A stretch of DNA of 39,764 nt, taken from positions 1-39,764 of the forward strand of contig NZ_FZQR01000041.1 in NCBI RefSeq assembly GCF_900199455.1, written 5' to 3'. Source of the stretch: Mesorhizobium carmichaelinearum. Lineage in GTDB: Bacteria > Pseudomonadota > Alphaproteobacteria > Rhizobiales > Rhizobiaceae. The notes beneath the pieces were generated by a model. That model had not been told where the DNA came from. It did no database searches and saw only the letters and a program-made list of their open reading frames with translations. The position numbers and the translations under genes are program-made. Shown here piece by piece: positions 1 through 8,014 of the stretch (positions within the stretch are counted from its first letter, which is position 1; the number at the start of each line of letters is the position of its first letter).

Positions 1-144
1 GTCGCCTGGTTGGTCAATGACGAGGCCCTGATAGGCGAAGGCCGTCCTTTGCCCGGCACCAAAATTGCCGCGCTGATCGAGATGCTGGAGCCGGAAGAGG
101 AAAGCGAAAGGACCCGTTCCGACGGGCCCGCTTCATCTCACTGA
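1..144 (+). CDS. hypothetical protein, C-terminal part only
   Basis: The window opens inside an open frame that reads VAWLVNDEALIGEG and ends in an acidic, Ser-rich tail with a TGA at 142-144. Only about 47 residues are visible and no family is recognised. Its end overlaps by 12 bases the end of the usg remnant on the other strand, so the two genes lie tail to tail. Its reading frame is open to the window edge, which supports a real gene, but the start and function lie outside the window. Confidence 0.45.
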   Translation, partial: VAWLVNDEALIGEGRPLPGTKIAALIEMLEPEEESERTRSDGPASSH

Positions 145-350
145 ATGGCAAGACGCCGTCGATCGGGTCCATTCAGATGGTTTGATCAAGCGATGGTGGG
201 CGACGCGCACGGAATATGCAGCGCGCCGTCCAGTTCGCGCTCCAAGAAGCCGAGAAAGCCTTTCAGCGTCGGGAATTCCGGAGCAAGGTCGTAGGCCTGC
301 CAGACATAAAGAACATGGGGCCGGAACAAGATTTGCTTTCCCAGACACGC
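133..350 (-). pseudogene. usg: usg protein, C-terminal fragment, frameshifted and cut by an insertion sequence
   Basis: Read on the minus strand, the segment next to the insertion sequence gives HVLYVWQAYDLAPEFP, then GFLERELDGALH, and in a second frame SVRVAHHRLIKPSEW. These are the hallmark segments of the small alphaproteobacterial Usg family (about 90 residues). The two pieces are in different frames: after the Leu-His codons two extra bases (AT) break the frame. After the Glu-Trp a further shift would be needed to read IDGVLP, which resembles the usual end. The N-terminal third is missing where the insertion sequence begins. Usg is normally a chromosomal gene, so this remnant hints that the left side is or was chromosomal. 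Function of Usg itself is not established. Confidence 0.7.
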
Positions 351-373
351 CGCCTTTATCAACCAAAGACAGC
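351..373. repeat. left terminal inverted repeat of the insertion sequence
   Basis: Starts CGCCTTTATCAACC and is identical over 23 bp to the reverse complement of 1517-1539. The transposase stop codon (359-361) lies inside this repeat. Confidence 0.88.
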
Positions 374-1456
374 TACTGCTGATTTGATGGTGATTCCGCC
401 ATCCGGGCTTCTGCGCATCTGACGCCCGGTAGCGAATCGGAAGACCTGCATCAATTGCAGCGCTGGCGACACACGTGACCAAAGAGTTCGCACGACCTGG
501 CGGCCACGCCGTGTCTTCCTGACCGCCTGACCGGTAACGATGCGCTGGGACCAGCGGAAACCCATCTCGTGGAAATAGAGGTCGGCATGCTGGGGACTGA
601 TGTGATGAAACACTCCCGCGATAGTGCGGCGGATCCGGGAATTGAAGCCTTCCACCGAATTGACGTGAACCGCGTCGCGAACATATTCGCGGCTGGAGTG
701 ATTGACCGTCTCGTGGTCTGTAAAGCCCTCGCCCATCGCCATGAATGCTTTCGCTTCATCGCTCATCAAACGGGCCTCCGGCGAGACCTGCGTTTCGACC
801 GCACGTTCTGCCGCTCGCAATGAGAGATCGGTGACAACCGCGGCGCGCGCATCGCCAGCAAGCGTGCCGGGAACCCTGTCCGCGGGCCGCTGCACCATGC
901 CGAGAACCGTTGTTTTCTCCGTGTTTGCCTGACCTTTGCGGCCACGTCCCGGCGGCGGCTCGTCGGGCCGCTTCCTTGGCCTGCTGCCGAGATGGAAGTG
1001 GTCGATCTCCACCGTGCCGGCCAACATGTTTTCCCGCGCCACCATGAGACGCAACGCGTGGCCTATTCGCCAGGCGGTCGGTTGGCTCACCCCAAGAGTT
1101 TCCGCCAGCCGCACCGAGGACAGGCCCTTGTCCGATTGCAGCAGCAGCCACATCGCCTTCAGCCATGTGCGCAGCGGCAACTTTGTGGAATGCAGAGGCG
1201 TGTGCGTCGTCACCGTGAACTGGAACCGGCAATCGCCGCTCGAGCATTGATACAGTCCAGGCCGGGCGCGGCGTTTTCCCATGTCCCGGCCGGCTATGGC
1301 GATCGAACGCTTGTAGCCACAGGCCGGGCAGACCCGACCATCCGGCCATACCATGCCCTCCAATAACCGCCGGCAATGGTCCTCATCGCTGAAGGCTGCG
1401 ACCATGTCCTCGACAGTGCGGATGCCAGATAGCAATTCGATCAATGTCTCAGGCAT
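359..1456 (-). CDS. IS1595-family transposase
   Basis: A 365-residue transposase of the ISXO2-like group. An N-terminal zinc ribbon is visible (CPAC at residues 43-46, second Cys pair at 71 and 76), followed by a helix-turn-helix-like stretch (SSVRLAETLGVSQPTAWRIG, about 113-132). The DDE-type nuclease core has Asp152 in EIDHFHLG, Asp233 in LMSDEAKAF, and the HVNSVEGFNSRIRR block (Asn266, Glu269) that is diagnostic for this family. The frame is intact from ATG 1456 to the stop inside the left inverted repeat, so the element may still be active. The usual short Gly-rich stretch after the first Asp is replaced here by HLGSRPRKRP. Confidence 0.93.
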   Translation of the reverse strand: MPETLIELLSGIRTVEDMVAAFSDEDHCRRLLEGMVWPDGRVCPACGYKRSIAIAGRDMGKRRARPGLYQCSSGDCRFQFTVTTHTPLHSTKLPLRTWLKAMWLLLQSDKGLSSVRLAETLGVSQPTAWRIGHALRLMVARENMLAGTVEIDHFHLGSRPRKRPDEPPPGRGRKGQANTEKTTVLGMVQRPADRVPGTLAGDARAAVVTDLSLRAAERAVETQVSPEARLMSDEAKAFMAMGEGFTDHETVNHSSREYVRDAVHVNSVEGFNSRIRRTIAGVFHHISPQHADLYFHEMGFRWSQRIVTGQAVRKTRRGRQVVRTLWSRVSPALQLMQVFRFATGRQMRRSPDGGITIKSAVAVFG

Positions 1457-1516
1457 TTGCGTCTCCTTAGCTCATGCGAAAGTTTCGCACGAAAAGGCAA
1501 TGATCTCAACACAAAT

Positions 1517-1539
1517 GCTGTCTTTGGTTGATAAAGGCG
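1517..1539. repeat. right terminal inverted repeat of the insertion sequence
   Basis: Reads GCTGTCTTTGGTTGATAAAG and is the exact reverse complement of 351-373. It lies 61 bp upstream of the transposase start and so probably overlaps the transposase promoter. Confidence 0.88.
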
Positions 1540-1695
1540 TCGTACGCTAAGGCGAACGGATCATGAACTCTACGGCAATGCGGCTGTTGAGCATCCGATC
1601 CCTGTGGATTGTCATCGCAGAGCACCAGTTTTGATTTCTTCGCCCGTTCGACTCGACGACGGTCCCGGCAGATTAGTCGTGGATGGAGTTGGGCG

Positions 1696-1890
1696 ATGGG
1701 TAAACGCAGGCTTCTCAAGGTTCAGGATCGACAGAGACTTTTCGATATACCAACTGATGAGGACGGCCTCATCCGACACTATTCGTTGTCGTCGGCTGAG
1801 AAGGCTTGAGATTGGACTTCGCAGACGAGAACACAATCAGCTCGGATTTGCCGTTCAGCTCTGCCTGATGCGATATGCGGGCGGCCGATG
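1696..1890 (+). pseudogene. Tn3-family transposase (TnpA), N-terminal fragment, frameshifted
   Basis: From ATG 1696 the frame reads MGKRRLLKVQDRQRLFDIP then TDEDGLIRHYSLSSAEK, the conserved opening of Tn3-family transposases (DUF4158). It stops at about 1809, but the next frame continues with the expected LGFAVQLCLMRYAGG at 1834-1888. A single frameshift near 1800 therefore separates the two pieces. About 65 of the usual roughly 980 residues remain. The fragment ends exactly where a MarR gene on the other strand loses its own C-terminus, so this is a recombination scar between a Tn3 element and that gene. Confidence 0.8.
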
Positions 1891-2304
1891 AACCTCCGCC
1901 TCGATGGCAAGTCCCTCCGACAGCGCATTAATGCGGGGATCATACAGGCGGATGGCGGCGTCATAAGTCTGCTGGCCTTTGTCGGTCATCACCACGAGCT
2001 GTGCCCGGCGATGATGCGGATTGGACTCGAACCTGACGAAGCCGTTCTTTTCCAAGTCGTTGACGATGCTCTGCACATTCTGCCGGTTGGCTCCCAGATC
2101 GCGGGCCAGCCATGCCACCGGCTGCGGACGATCCGCGGCAACGATGGCTCCCTGTATCTGCCATCGGGCGCTGGTCAGTCCGAGCGGAGCCACAAGCCGG
2201 TCACCCCACGTCACAGTCAAGTTGTTCACCCGGAAAAGGTCGAGGACGAGTTCGGTCATGGCCTCCCCAGCAACAAGCGCTCGCGCGTCGGCCTGTTTTG
2301 GCAA
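1855..2304 (-). CDS. MarR-family transcriptional regulator, C-terminus replaced
   Basis: The 149-residue frame carries the winged helix of MarR regulators: LTSARWQIQGAI, then PVAWLARDLGANRQNVQSIV (recognition helix), then NDLEKNGFVRFESNPHHRR with the wing arginines, then LVVMTDKGQQTYD. The last 14 residues or so, after LSEGLAIE, are not MarR sequence but the antisense of the Tn3 transposase fragment. The C-terminal dimerisation helix is therefore lost, which would be expected to impair dimer formation. Likely non-functional, although the frame itself is open. Confidence 0.78.
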   Translation of the reverse strand: MPKQADARALVAGEAMTELVLDLFRVNNLTVTWGDRLVAPLGLTSARWQIQGAIVAADRPQPVAWLARDLGANRQNVQSIVNDLEKNGFVRFESNPHHRRAQLVVMTDKGQQTYDAAIRLYDPRINALSEGLAIEAEVHRPPAYRIRQS

Positions 2305-2594
2305 CGAGCGACCAGCGGCGGCCGTGCGCCACCGCTACTAATTCTCAACGTCCATCCCGGCTGCTGAGACTACGCGGGCAACCGCATTGGCGCGGCCGAT
2401 GTCGGTCGCCATCACCAGCCTGCAACCCGTATCGTGGAGAACCTGATCCCTTCAATTCGCGCCAGGTGGCGCAAGCAATTCCAGGCCCCGAACTGCCTGA
2501 GTCGTCAGGCAATTCAACTCGCGACACGCCACCCGCAACGGTGTAGTGTCAGATGTTAGAGAGGCGCAACGCCTCTCGTTTGGCTTTTACGCCC

Positions 2595-3665
2595 ATGTTC
2601 CATCCCATCGCGAATATCGAAGATGCGCAGACGCTGGCGCAGGCGATCGTCAACACGATCGCCGAGCCGTTCCTCGTGCTTGACGAGCAGTTCCGCGTAC
2701 TGGCAGCCAGCCGCTCCTTCTGCCAGACCTTCGAGGTCGACCCTGAGCAGACGCGCGGCTCGCTACTTTAGCACTTGGCGATGGCCAGTGGGACATTCCC
2801 GCCCTTCGGCTGCTACTCGAGACGATCATCCCCCGAAAAGACCGCGATGGACGGCTTCGAGGTCGAGCATGACTTCCCGCAGATCGGGCGTCGCACTATG
2901 CTGCTCAACGCCCGTAAGGTGCTCTACGACCACAGTTCAGCCATCACCATCCTGCTCGCCTTCAATGACATCACGGCGCGCCGTGTGATCGAGAAGGAAA
3001 AGGAGGAACTCCTCAAGCGCACGGAAGATTTGCTCAACCAGAAGGACGTGCTGCTGCGCGAAATGGAGCACCGGGTTGCCAACAGCCTGCAGATCATCGC
3101 CAGCATCCTTTTGCTGAAGGCTCGCAACGTCACCTCGGAAGAGACGCGTCAGCATCTCAAGGATGCTCATCAGCGCGTGCTATCGGTGGCGGAAGTGCAG
3201 CGCCATCTGCACACTTCGGCCGGTGTCGATGAGATCGACGTTGGCTCCTATTTGCCGAAATTATGCAGCAGCCTGGCCTCGTCCATGGTCGGCGAAGCCC
3301 AGCCGATCGCCGTCAACGTGACAGCGGAAGACGGCAGGATGGACTCGCAACGGGCCGTCAGCCTTGGGCTGATCGTCACCGAACTCGTGCTCAATGCGAT
3401 CAAGTATGCCTTTCCGACGGAGAGGGCCGGCGCCCGTATTCAGGTCACCTACGAGACTGCCGGTAGCGACTGGAAACTAACGGTTTCGGACAATGGTATC
3501 GGCAAGATCGCGAACGATGTGCCAAATACCGGCCTCGGCACGGCGATCGTCGAGGCGCTCGTGAAGCAGTTGGAGGCCAGGGTCGATGTTGTCAGCGACG
3601 CTGACGGCACCAGCGTGTCGGTGACCAGGGCGACATTTACCTCACGGGTTCCTCGGGCGGCGTGA
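2595..3665 (+). pseudogene. HisKA_2-type sensor histidine kinase with PAS domain, two indels
   Basis: The N-terminal part (ATG 2595) reads as a PAS domain (TIAEPFLVLDEQFRVLAASR). The frame stops at TAG 2769, but one added base there would let it run on as LGDGQWDIPALRLLLETIIP. An extra C in the CCCCC run at 2829-2833 then returns to the frame that carries the kinase core. The core has the HisKA_2 box EMEHRVANSLQIIASIL, N-box ELVLNAIKYAFP, SDNGIG and GLGTAIVEAL, all intact, so the two indels compensate over about 60 bp. Such kinases usually serve general-stress or light signalling in alphaproteobacteria. Either a pseudogene or two sequencing errors. Confidence 0.75.
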
Positions 3666-3851
3666 CACCGGTTCCATAGCGCCACTGGCCTTGTCCAGCT
3701 TCGCCACCGCTCGCTCGACCTTCTCGGCCGCAGTGTCCGTATCCTCGAAGCTGAACATCAACTCGTGCTGCAGCAACGCGAGCCTCGCCGCGCGATAAAT
3801 CGGGCCGCTCCGGGCGATTTCGGGGTTCAGCGGAAATGTCGGGATCATCAT
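3642..3851 (-). CDS. hypothetical protein (69 aa)
   Basis: A short acidic-basic frame, MMIPTFPLNPEIARSGP onward, with a probable amphipathic helix rich in Ala, Glu and Lys (residues 30-55). It starts 3 bp after the stop of the next upstream minus-strand frame, which suggests a two-gene unit. Its 3' end overlaps the last codons of the kinase on the other strand by 24 bp. No family is recognised. Confidence 0.5.
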   Translation of the reverse strand: MMIPTFPLNPEIARSGPIYRAARLALLQHELMFSFEDTDTAAEKVERAVAKLDKASGAMEPVSRRPRNP

Positions 3852-3854
3852 GGA

Positions 3855-4073
3855 TCAATTCGTCCTGGTAGGATCAATCTTCGTGAGCGGCTCTCTGGCC
3901 TTTGCCAGATGGCGCCGCGCAGACCGCAGTCGGGCACACATCGCGATATTCTCGGCTACCATTTCCTCACTGCGTGCAAGCGCGAGCTCGCTATTTTCGA
4001 TGCGCTGCTGGGCGGCGAGTTCCGGTGTCAGAAGTCCGTGGGGTTCAATGGTGCTCATGATTATCAAACACAT
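3855..4073 (-). CDS. hypothetical protein (up to 72 aa)
   Basis: Mostly helical and charged: ELAAQQRIENSELALARSEE is followed by a basic segment RLRSARRHLAKARE. Two possible starts exist, 4073 and 4058 (MSTIEPHG). Neither has a clear ribosome binding site. It ends 3 bp before the next minus-strand gene. No family is recognised. Composition looks coding, but confidence is moderate because flanking genes are decayed. Confidence 0.45.
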   Translation of the reverse strand: MCLIIMSTIEPHGLLTPELAAQQRIENSELALARSEEMVAENIAMCARLRSARRHLAKAREPLTKIDPTRTN

Positions 4074-4974
4074 GGCTTGCGATATCGTTCCCTAAATATC
4101 GGGCGCCGAATGAACTCGCGTCATGGGGTTTGGCAGACTGGTAGAGGAAAGCTAACCATTCGAAACGCTGGCGAGAGGTGAAAATGCGCGATCGGACGTT
4201 CAATCGCCGCCATGCCGGCTGCTTCACGCGAAGCAGAGCGCCAAGCCGAACAAGAAGCGCGAAGGTCGGCAGCCGAGACACTGGCTTGCGGCCGGCAGAT
4301 CGAACCCAAGCATCTAAACGACTGGATCCGACACGGCTGGCTGACATGCCCGGCGACCGAGGATCGCCCAATCTTCCAGAGGACCTGCGAAAACAATGCA
4401 TGCGCCGCCGGCAGGATTGCAGCCGCGACAAAGGCGCGATGCGCCGAATGACCAATGTGCTCGCCGCCAAAACAGCGCTTCGGCCGCTCTACATTCCCAG
4501 CTTGGAGGCCGTCGCTGTCAAGCAGGCCCTTGAGGTGTTCAGTGAGCACCGTCTTACCAAAGATACTCTGCGCAGGCTGATCAGACGATATGGGTTGGCC
4601 AATCAGACCGTGGCCCGCGCTCCATTGCGCATCAGTGCCCCGGGCTGGCCATGGCGCTTGATAGCGACCAAGATGTGCTTGCCCGATTGAGGCAGGACGA
4701 TCGCGACCACGATGACGTTCTGAGGTATTTCAGGTGCCTGGGCATCCCGAGCGCATAGCTTTCCAGATGAGGGTTTCGTTAGCAACAATCGACAAAAAGC
4801 TCCCTCGACGCCTGTTATCAAATGTCATGGCCGCGAAGGCCATCCTCTAAAGTAGTCACAAAGTAGAAGCCATCACCGCGACCGGCAGGGCCCCAAACCT
4901 GCGGACACATGCGGAATGCCCAAGCAGGCCGGCGCATGCGAATCTCTGCCTCGAACAACAGAGGCCGGAAGCTA
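4074..4974. other. 900-bp stretch without a convincing gene
   Basis: Long frames on both strands overlap here, but none shows a recognisable motif or steady coding character. The most protein-like piece is 4651-4758 on the plus strand, a 35-residue acidic frame starting MALDSDQDVLARLRQDD and ending at TAG; it may be the end of a lost gene. The segment sits between degraded genes and is best read as decayed accessory DNA. Confidence 0.5.
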
Positions 4975-5240
4975 ATGGGAAGGCCAGTTATCACTAGCAT
5001 CGACGGCTACGGAGGCCTGTCAGAATGGAAACCGGAACGCGCCGGCGATGTCGTGGTCGGCGGGCCGATACGCGGCATCAGCAACGAGGAGTGGCTCGCG
5101 TCGGGCATCGATTTTGCGCGCATGAAGGAGACCCAATTCTGTGAGGCCCTAGGGCGGATATCATCGAGATGATGCGCAAGAGGAAGGGATCGAATCCTGC
5201 CGATCCAACTGCACCGCAACTCTATAGATTCGGCGGCTAA
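4975..5240 (+). pseudogene. hypothetical protein, single frameshift
   Basis: From ATG 4975 (preceded by GGAAG) the frame reads MGRPVITSIDGYGGLSEWKP and continues to KETQFCEAL near 5150. Adding one G to the GGG run at 5152-5154 restores a continuous frame that reads ADIIEMMRKRKGSNP and ends LYRFGG with TAA at 5238-5240. This gives about 88 residues. The family is not recognised. The stop overlaps the start of a second small frame as TAATG, which looks like translational coupling and supports both frames having been real. Confidence 0.45.
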
Positions 5241-5414
5241 TGCGACTTAACGACCATAACGGCCGAGGGCGCGAACACGCGAACGCTGCGCGTGTGGGAC
5301 GATCCGATCGGCGAGAAAATCAATCCTTTCCGACAGCGAGCGGACAACATCGTGCAGTTGATCGACAGGCAGCAGCGGCGAGCGGCCGAGCGCCAGGCTA
5401 AGAAACGCGCCTGA
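5240..5414 (+). pseudogene. small hypothetical protein, frameshifted at the second codon
   Basis: A clear protein-like frame, LRVWDDPIGEKINPFRQRAD followed by a basic helix RQQRRAAERQAKKRA and TGA at 5412-5414, has no start of its own. The ATG at 5240, overlapping the previous stop, is out of frame by one base; removing the A of the second codon (ATGCGA) would join it to this frame. About 57 residues would result. Function unknown. Confidence 0.38.
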
Positions 5415-5446
5415 GAGCTTTCGCCTCGACATGCTGAGGTCAATCA

Positions 5447-5527
5447 ATGGTCGGCAGGGCGACGGCCTGGCTTGGCTTCATGCTCTCCGTCGGCGTCGTG
5501 CTGGCGCTGGCTTGGTGGCCTGTGTAG
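5447..5527 (+). CDS. possible 26-residue membrane peptide
   Basis: ATG 5447, preceded by GAGG at a spacing of 8, opens a frame with one hydrophobic span (WLGFMLSVGVVLALAWW) and a TAG at 5525. Such one-span peptides occur in alphaproteobacteria, but a frame this short can arise by chance and no family is recognised. Confidence 0.3.
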   Translation: MVGRATAWLGFMLSVGVVLALAWWPV

Positions 5528-5628
5528 ACGGCCCGGCTGCCGCACGGCTTTTCGGGCCGATTAGGCCTATATGGCTGCGAGACAGGCCGAACTGCTATAT
5601 GCTTCAGCCGGAAGCATGGTGAGCAACA

Positions 5629-5814
5629 ATGGCCTACACTGTGATCTGGTATGGAAGACAAGGCATCATAGACAAGGTGACCTTTGACGCCGAAAAGGCG
5701 GCGAAGGATCATGCAATCGCCATGTTCCAGACCCGAAAGGGTGACGATGGAGTCGTGTCGGTCGAGGTTCGCAAGGACAACGGCGCTGTTGTCTTCAGCC
5801 ACGCGGAGAATTAG
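5629..5814 (+). CDS. hypothetical protein (61 aa)
   Basis: A compact frame MAYTVIWYGRQGIIDKVTFD with alternating hydrophobic and charged residues, predicted to fold as a small alpha/beta protein (a central helix AEKAAKDHAIAMFQ, then strands VVSVEVRKDN and AVVFSHAE). It looks like a real gene by composition. No family is recognised, and there is no coupling to neighbours: 23 bases separate it from the next possible frame. Confidence 0.55.
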   Translation: MAYTVIWYGRQGIIDKVTFDAEKAAKDHAIAMFQTRKGDDGVVSVEVRKDNGAVVFSHAEN

Positions 5815-5837
5815 GAAAGGCTCGCATCCCGCGCGTA

Positions 5838-6488
5838 ATGGCGCCCCGCCTGTGGCCACCTACCAGCGCTATCATTCCTGTTCGGCAAATACCAATGAAG
5901 CGGAGAACGGCCTATAACTTTGCCAGCCGGCACCCGTTTTGCCGGTTAGGCCCGGTGGGCAAAACCCCAGCCCCCCGCCCTTGTCCGCTGCTCGAAAAAT
6001 CAGCGCCCCTTCACCTTCGGCATGATTTCCTCGACCCGCACTTTGTCGCCGATCTCTCTCGCCCAGGCCAGCGCCGCGGCTACGGCCTGCGCTTCGATGG
6101 CAGGTGGAACACGGTGGGACGTCCCGTGACGTACGCCGCGACGTCACCATCACTGTGCGTTCTCGAAAAGCTCGTCCATGTTGAGGACCCGGAGTTGCTG
6201 CCGGCACTCGCGATGGTGACTTATGAGGTGTCCAATGAGATGCCCATTGAACGCCGCACTCTCGCGGATCTTCCCCAGGACTGGCGTCGGCGGGAGGCGG
6301 CAACGCAGCGGATCGGAGATGAGTGGCTCGCGAGCAATCAGGCGGCTATTTTGTTTATTCCGTCTGCAATCGTTCCGATTGCGGATAGTCCCGACCAGAA
6401 TGTGATCATCAACCACCTGCATCCGGCGGCGACTACGATCCGTATCGAGCGGATCGAGACCTTCGATCTGGATGTGCGGTTGCTATAG
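5838..6488 (+). CDS. RES-domain toxin-like protein, start uncertain
   Basis: Residues from about 70 onward match the RES domain: GLRFDGRWNTVGRPVTYAAT, then SLCVLEKLVHV, then the C-terminal NQAAILFIPSAIVP and NVIINHLHP blocks. Toxins of this family degrade or modify NAD+ and are normally paired with an upstream Xre/MbcA-type antitoxin. Here the upstream part of the frame (before about 6030) does not resemble a RES N-terminus and no antitoxin gene is visible on the same strand. The minus strand of 6002-6100 also has a protein-like frame (LAWAREIGDKVRVEEIMPK), so a junction may lie near 6030-6090. It may be an orphan or truncated toxin. Confidence 0.7.
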   Translation: MAPRLWPPTSAIIPVRQIPMKRRTAYNFASRHPFCRLGPVGKTPAPRPCPLLEKSAPLHLRHDFLDPHFVADLSRPGQRRGYGLRFDGRWNTVGRPVTYAATSPSLCVLEKLVHVEDPELLPALAMVTYEVSNEMPIERRTLADLPQDWRRREAATQRIGDEWLASNQAAILFIPSAIVPIADSPDQNVIINHLHPAATTIRIERIETFDLDVRLL

Positions 6489-6818
6489 AGCGCACCCAAA
6501 TAGAGCTTATATTTCAACTGCCTCGCTAGTTCCATAAGATAGATTATGCGACTTTCATCAGTAATGGTAACTATTTTTCGCGTTCTAAAAGTAAAGAAAC
6601 GGCTCTAGTAGGTGTTAATGATACTCATCAAGGGCCAATAGCCCAGCTTCTAATAGTAACGCCCACTCGACGTGTTGATTTGACAGACAGGCGCTACTTA
6701 AGGCTGCCCCGTCCTTTTTGATTAAAGTTGACCGGAGACTTTCAATTATTCTGAGCAATCGGGCAGGCGTTCCAGATCAAACCATGTCGTCCTTCGTTCG
6801 CCTCCCCTCTCGGCGCAC
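6489..6818. other. AT-rich intergenic stretch, no gene seen
   Basis: About 330 bp, clearly more AT-rich than its surroundings up to about 6740, with only very short frames. No convincing promoter, hairpin or repeat was found. Probably the spacer between the decayed left border and the regulatory block. Confidence 0.6.
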
Positions 6819-7277
6819 TCACTTGTGTGGCATGCAATAGACCCCCTCGGATTCCATCAGAACCGCGCCCCCCTTCAACTCGCTCAGTGCGCCGACCCAC
6901 GCTTGCGAATAAGTGCGGCTGGCATCCACGGCCGTCAGCCAAAGAACGCGATTGTCGGCCAGTTCAACTTTAACTTCCTGCTGCAAAGGGCTCCCCTGCA
7001 CGGTCTGTTGATAGTGGCGTTTGATCCTGACATTGCCGGCTGGAAACTCGGCTTCGTTGCTGCCGTAGTTCAGCACAAATCCAGTGTGGTCCTCAGCCGC
7101 CGAGCAACTGCCATCACGCTCGCACACGATTTTGGTAGCTGTGTTGCAGTCCCATTTTAGTGAAGCGGGCCACATAGGATTGTCCACGTTTGATCGCGGC
7201 TTGTCGCTCTGACCAGCCGCTGTCAACACAGCGCCTGTGTTCAAAATCACAGTGGACAGGAGAAGCACCTTGAACAC
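6819..7277 (-). CDS. exported hypothetical protein (152 aa)
   Basis: Starts at GTG 7277 with GGAGG upstream. The N-terminus (MFKVLLLSTVILNTGAVLTA) is a signal peptide. The mature part has four Cys (in WDCNTATKIVCERDGSC and the terminal VYCMPHK), suggesting disulfides in the periplasm, and beta-rich segments such as VRIKRHYQQTVQG. No family is recognised. It lies downstream of another exported protein gene on the same strand (57-bp gap) and probably belongs to the same transcription unit flanking the secretion locus. Confidence 0.65.
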   Translation of the reverse strand: MFKVLLLSTVILNTGAVLTAAGQSDKPRSNVDNPMWPASLKWDCNTATKIVCERDGSCSAAEDHTGFVLNYGSNEAEFPAGNVRIKRHYQQTVQGSPLQQEVKVELADNRVLWLTAVDASRTYSQAWVGALSELKGGAVLMESEGVYCMPHK

Positions 7278-7334
7278 TACAAACCTCCCTGAATTGTGAC
7301 CCCCATAGCGACCCTTCCTGAGTGATCGCCTTGC

Positions 7335-7937
7335 CTATGGCATGTTGAGGTTAAACCAGCTTTTCTGGCGTATGCCGTTCGCATCGTCATACTCGATGAA
7401 CCAGGGTTTTTCTCGCATCGGTCGAGAGATGGTGAAGTAGGTGGGACCATTTCCAGCGGAATGCCCTCTATCGTTGCCCGTGCTCTGGATTTCTGCCGTC
7501 ACCAACTTACCGTTGATTTCGATTTGGACCGGACGTGATCCGTCTCCATGATGCCCGCCGAGGGCGTTGTTTTTGAAATCAACGGGCCAGGAGAGCCTAT
7601 CGGCAGCGATGCGGCAGATATTCCGTTCTGGACCTAAGCCCGGCCGATCGGATTCGGAGCTGCCAACTGCTTGCCAGCCAGACGGACAATCCTCATACTT
7701 CTCAAATCTCGCCGCGCTGGAGTTGGCTTGCGGACAGGTCGGTCAATTAAAACCCGGGGCTTCCATCGCCGCAATCAACTTGTAAATTGGAGGGTGGCAC
7801 GACGGGGTGCCTTGCCAGTCCCCGGAAAGACATAGGAGGACCTGGCAGCCCCATTCCGACGCTTTTGATTGGGATGGAAGAGCTGCGGCGCCCGCGATGG
7901 CGACGGCACCCCCTAGTAGGAATTTGAGTATGGTCAT
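7335..7937 (-). pseudogene. exported protein of a conjugation locus, interrupted by one nonsense codon
   Basis: The frame opens at ATG 7937 with a signal peptide (MTILKFLLGGAVAIAGAAAL) and continues with SEWGCQVLLCLSGDWQG and the PPIYKLIAAMEAPGFN block. A TGA at 7743-7745 then stops it. The same frame goes on as PTCPQANSSAARFEKYEDCP and stays open to TAG 7335-7337, ending KSWFNLNMP. Proteins with this Cys-rich WGC-EVLLC pattern occur next to VirB-type loci of rhizobia, where PGF is followed by Trp. The stop is therefore a single G to A change of a TGG codon (C to T at 7743 on the plus strand). About 200 residues in full. Function unknown. Confidence 0.72.
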
Positions 7938-7957
7938 AGCCTTTCCTCGCTGCGAAT

Positions 7958-7974
7958 TTGACAGTTTACTATGG
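7958..7974 (+). promoter_or_regulatory. conserved 17-bp motif, copy A
   Basis: TTGACAGTTTACTATGG lies between the divergent genes at 7937 and 8015. It differs at two positions from each of the two copies at 13734 and 13761. It includes a TTGACA that could be a -35 box, but the match continues well past it, so an operator is more likely. Confidence 0.6.
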
Positions 7975-8014
7975 ATGATCCGCGCGAAAAAGGACAGGTC
8001 GAAAAGGCAGGTTT

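Larger units (their letters stand above)
351..1539. mobile_element. IS1595-family (ISXO2-like) insertion sequence
   Basis: A single transposase gene on the minus strand is bracketed by terminal inverted repeats: 351-373 and 1517-1539 are exact reverse complements over 23 bp, and the match extends outward to 347/1543 with one mismatch. The element is therefore about 1.19 kb, a normal size for the family. IS1595 elements usually make 8-bp target duplications. The bases next to the repeats share only a short ACGC, so no convincing duplication is visible. It could have been lost by rearrangement, since usg sequence lies on the left side but no usg N-terminus can be found on the right. Confidence 0.85.

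Noticed and set aside
343..1547. An 8-bp target duplication of the IS1595 element
   Set aside because: The eight bases on each side share only ACGC; no alternative end gives a match.
4178..4690. A 170-codon open frame on the plus strand
   Set aside because: Composition is Arg/Ser/Pro-rich and irregular, no motif, and other frames overlap equally; treated as non-coding or decayed.
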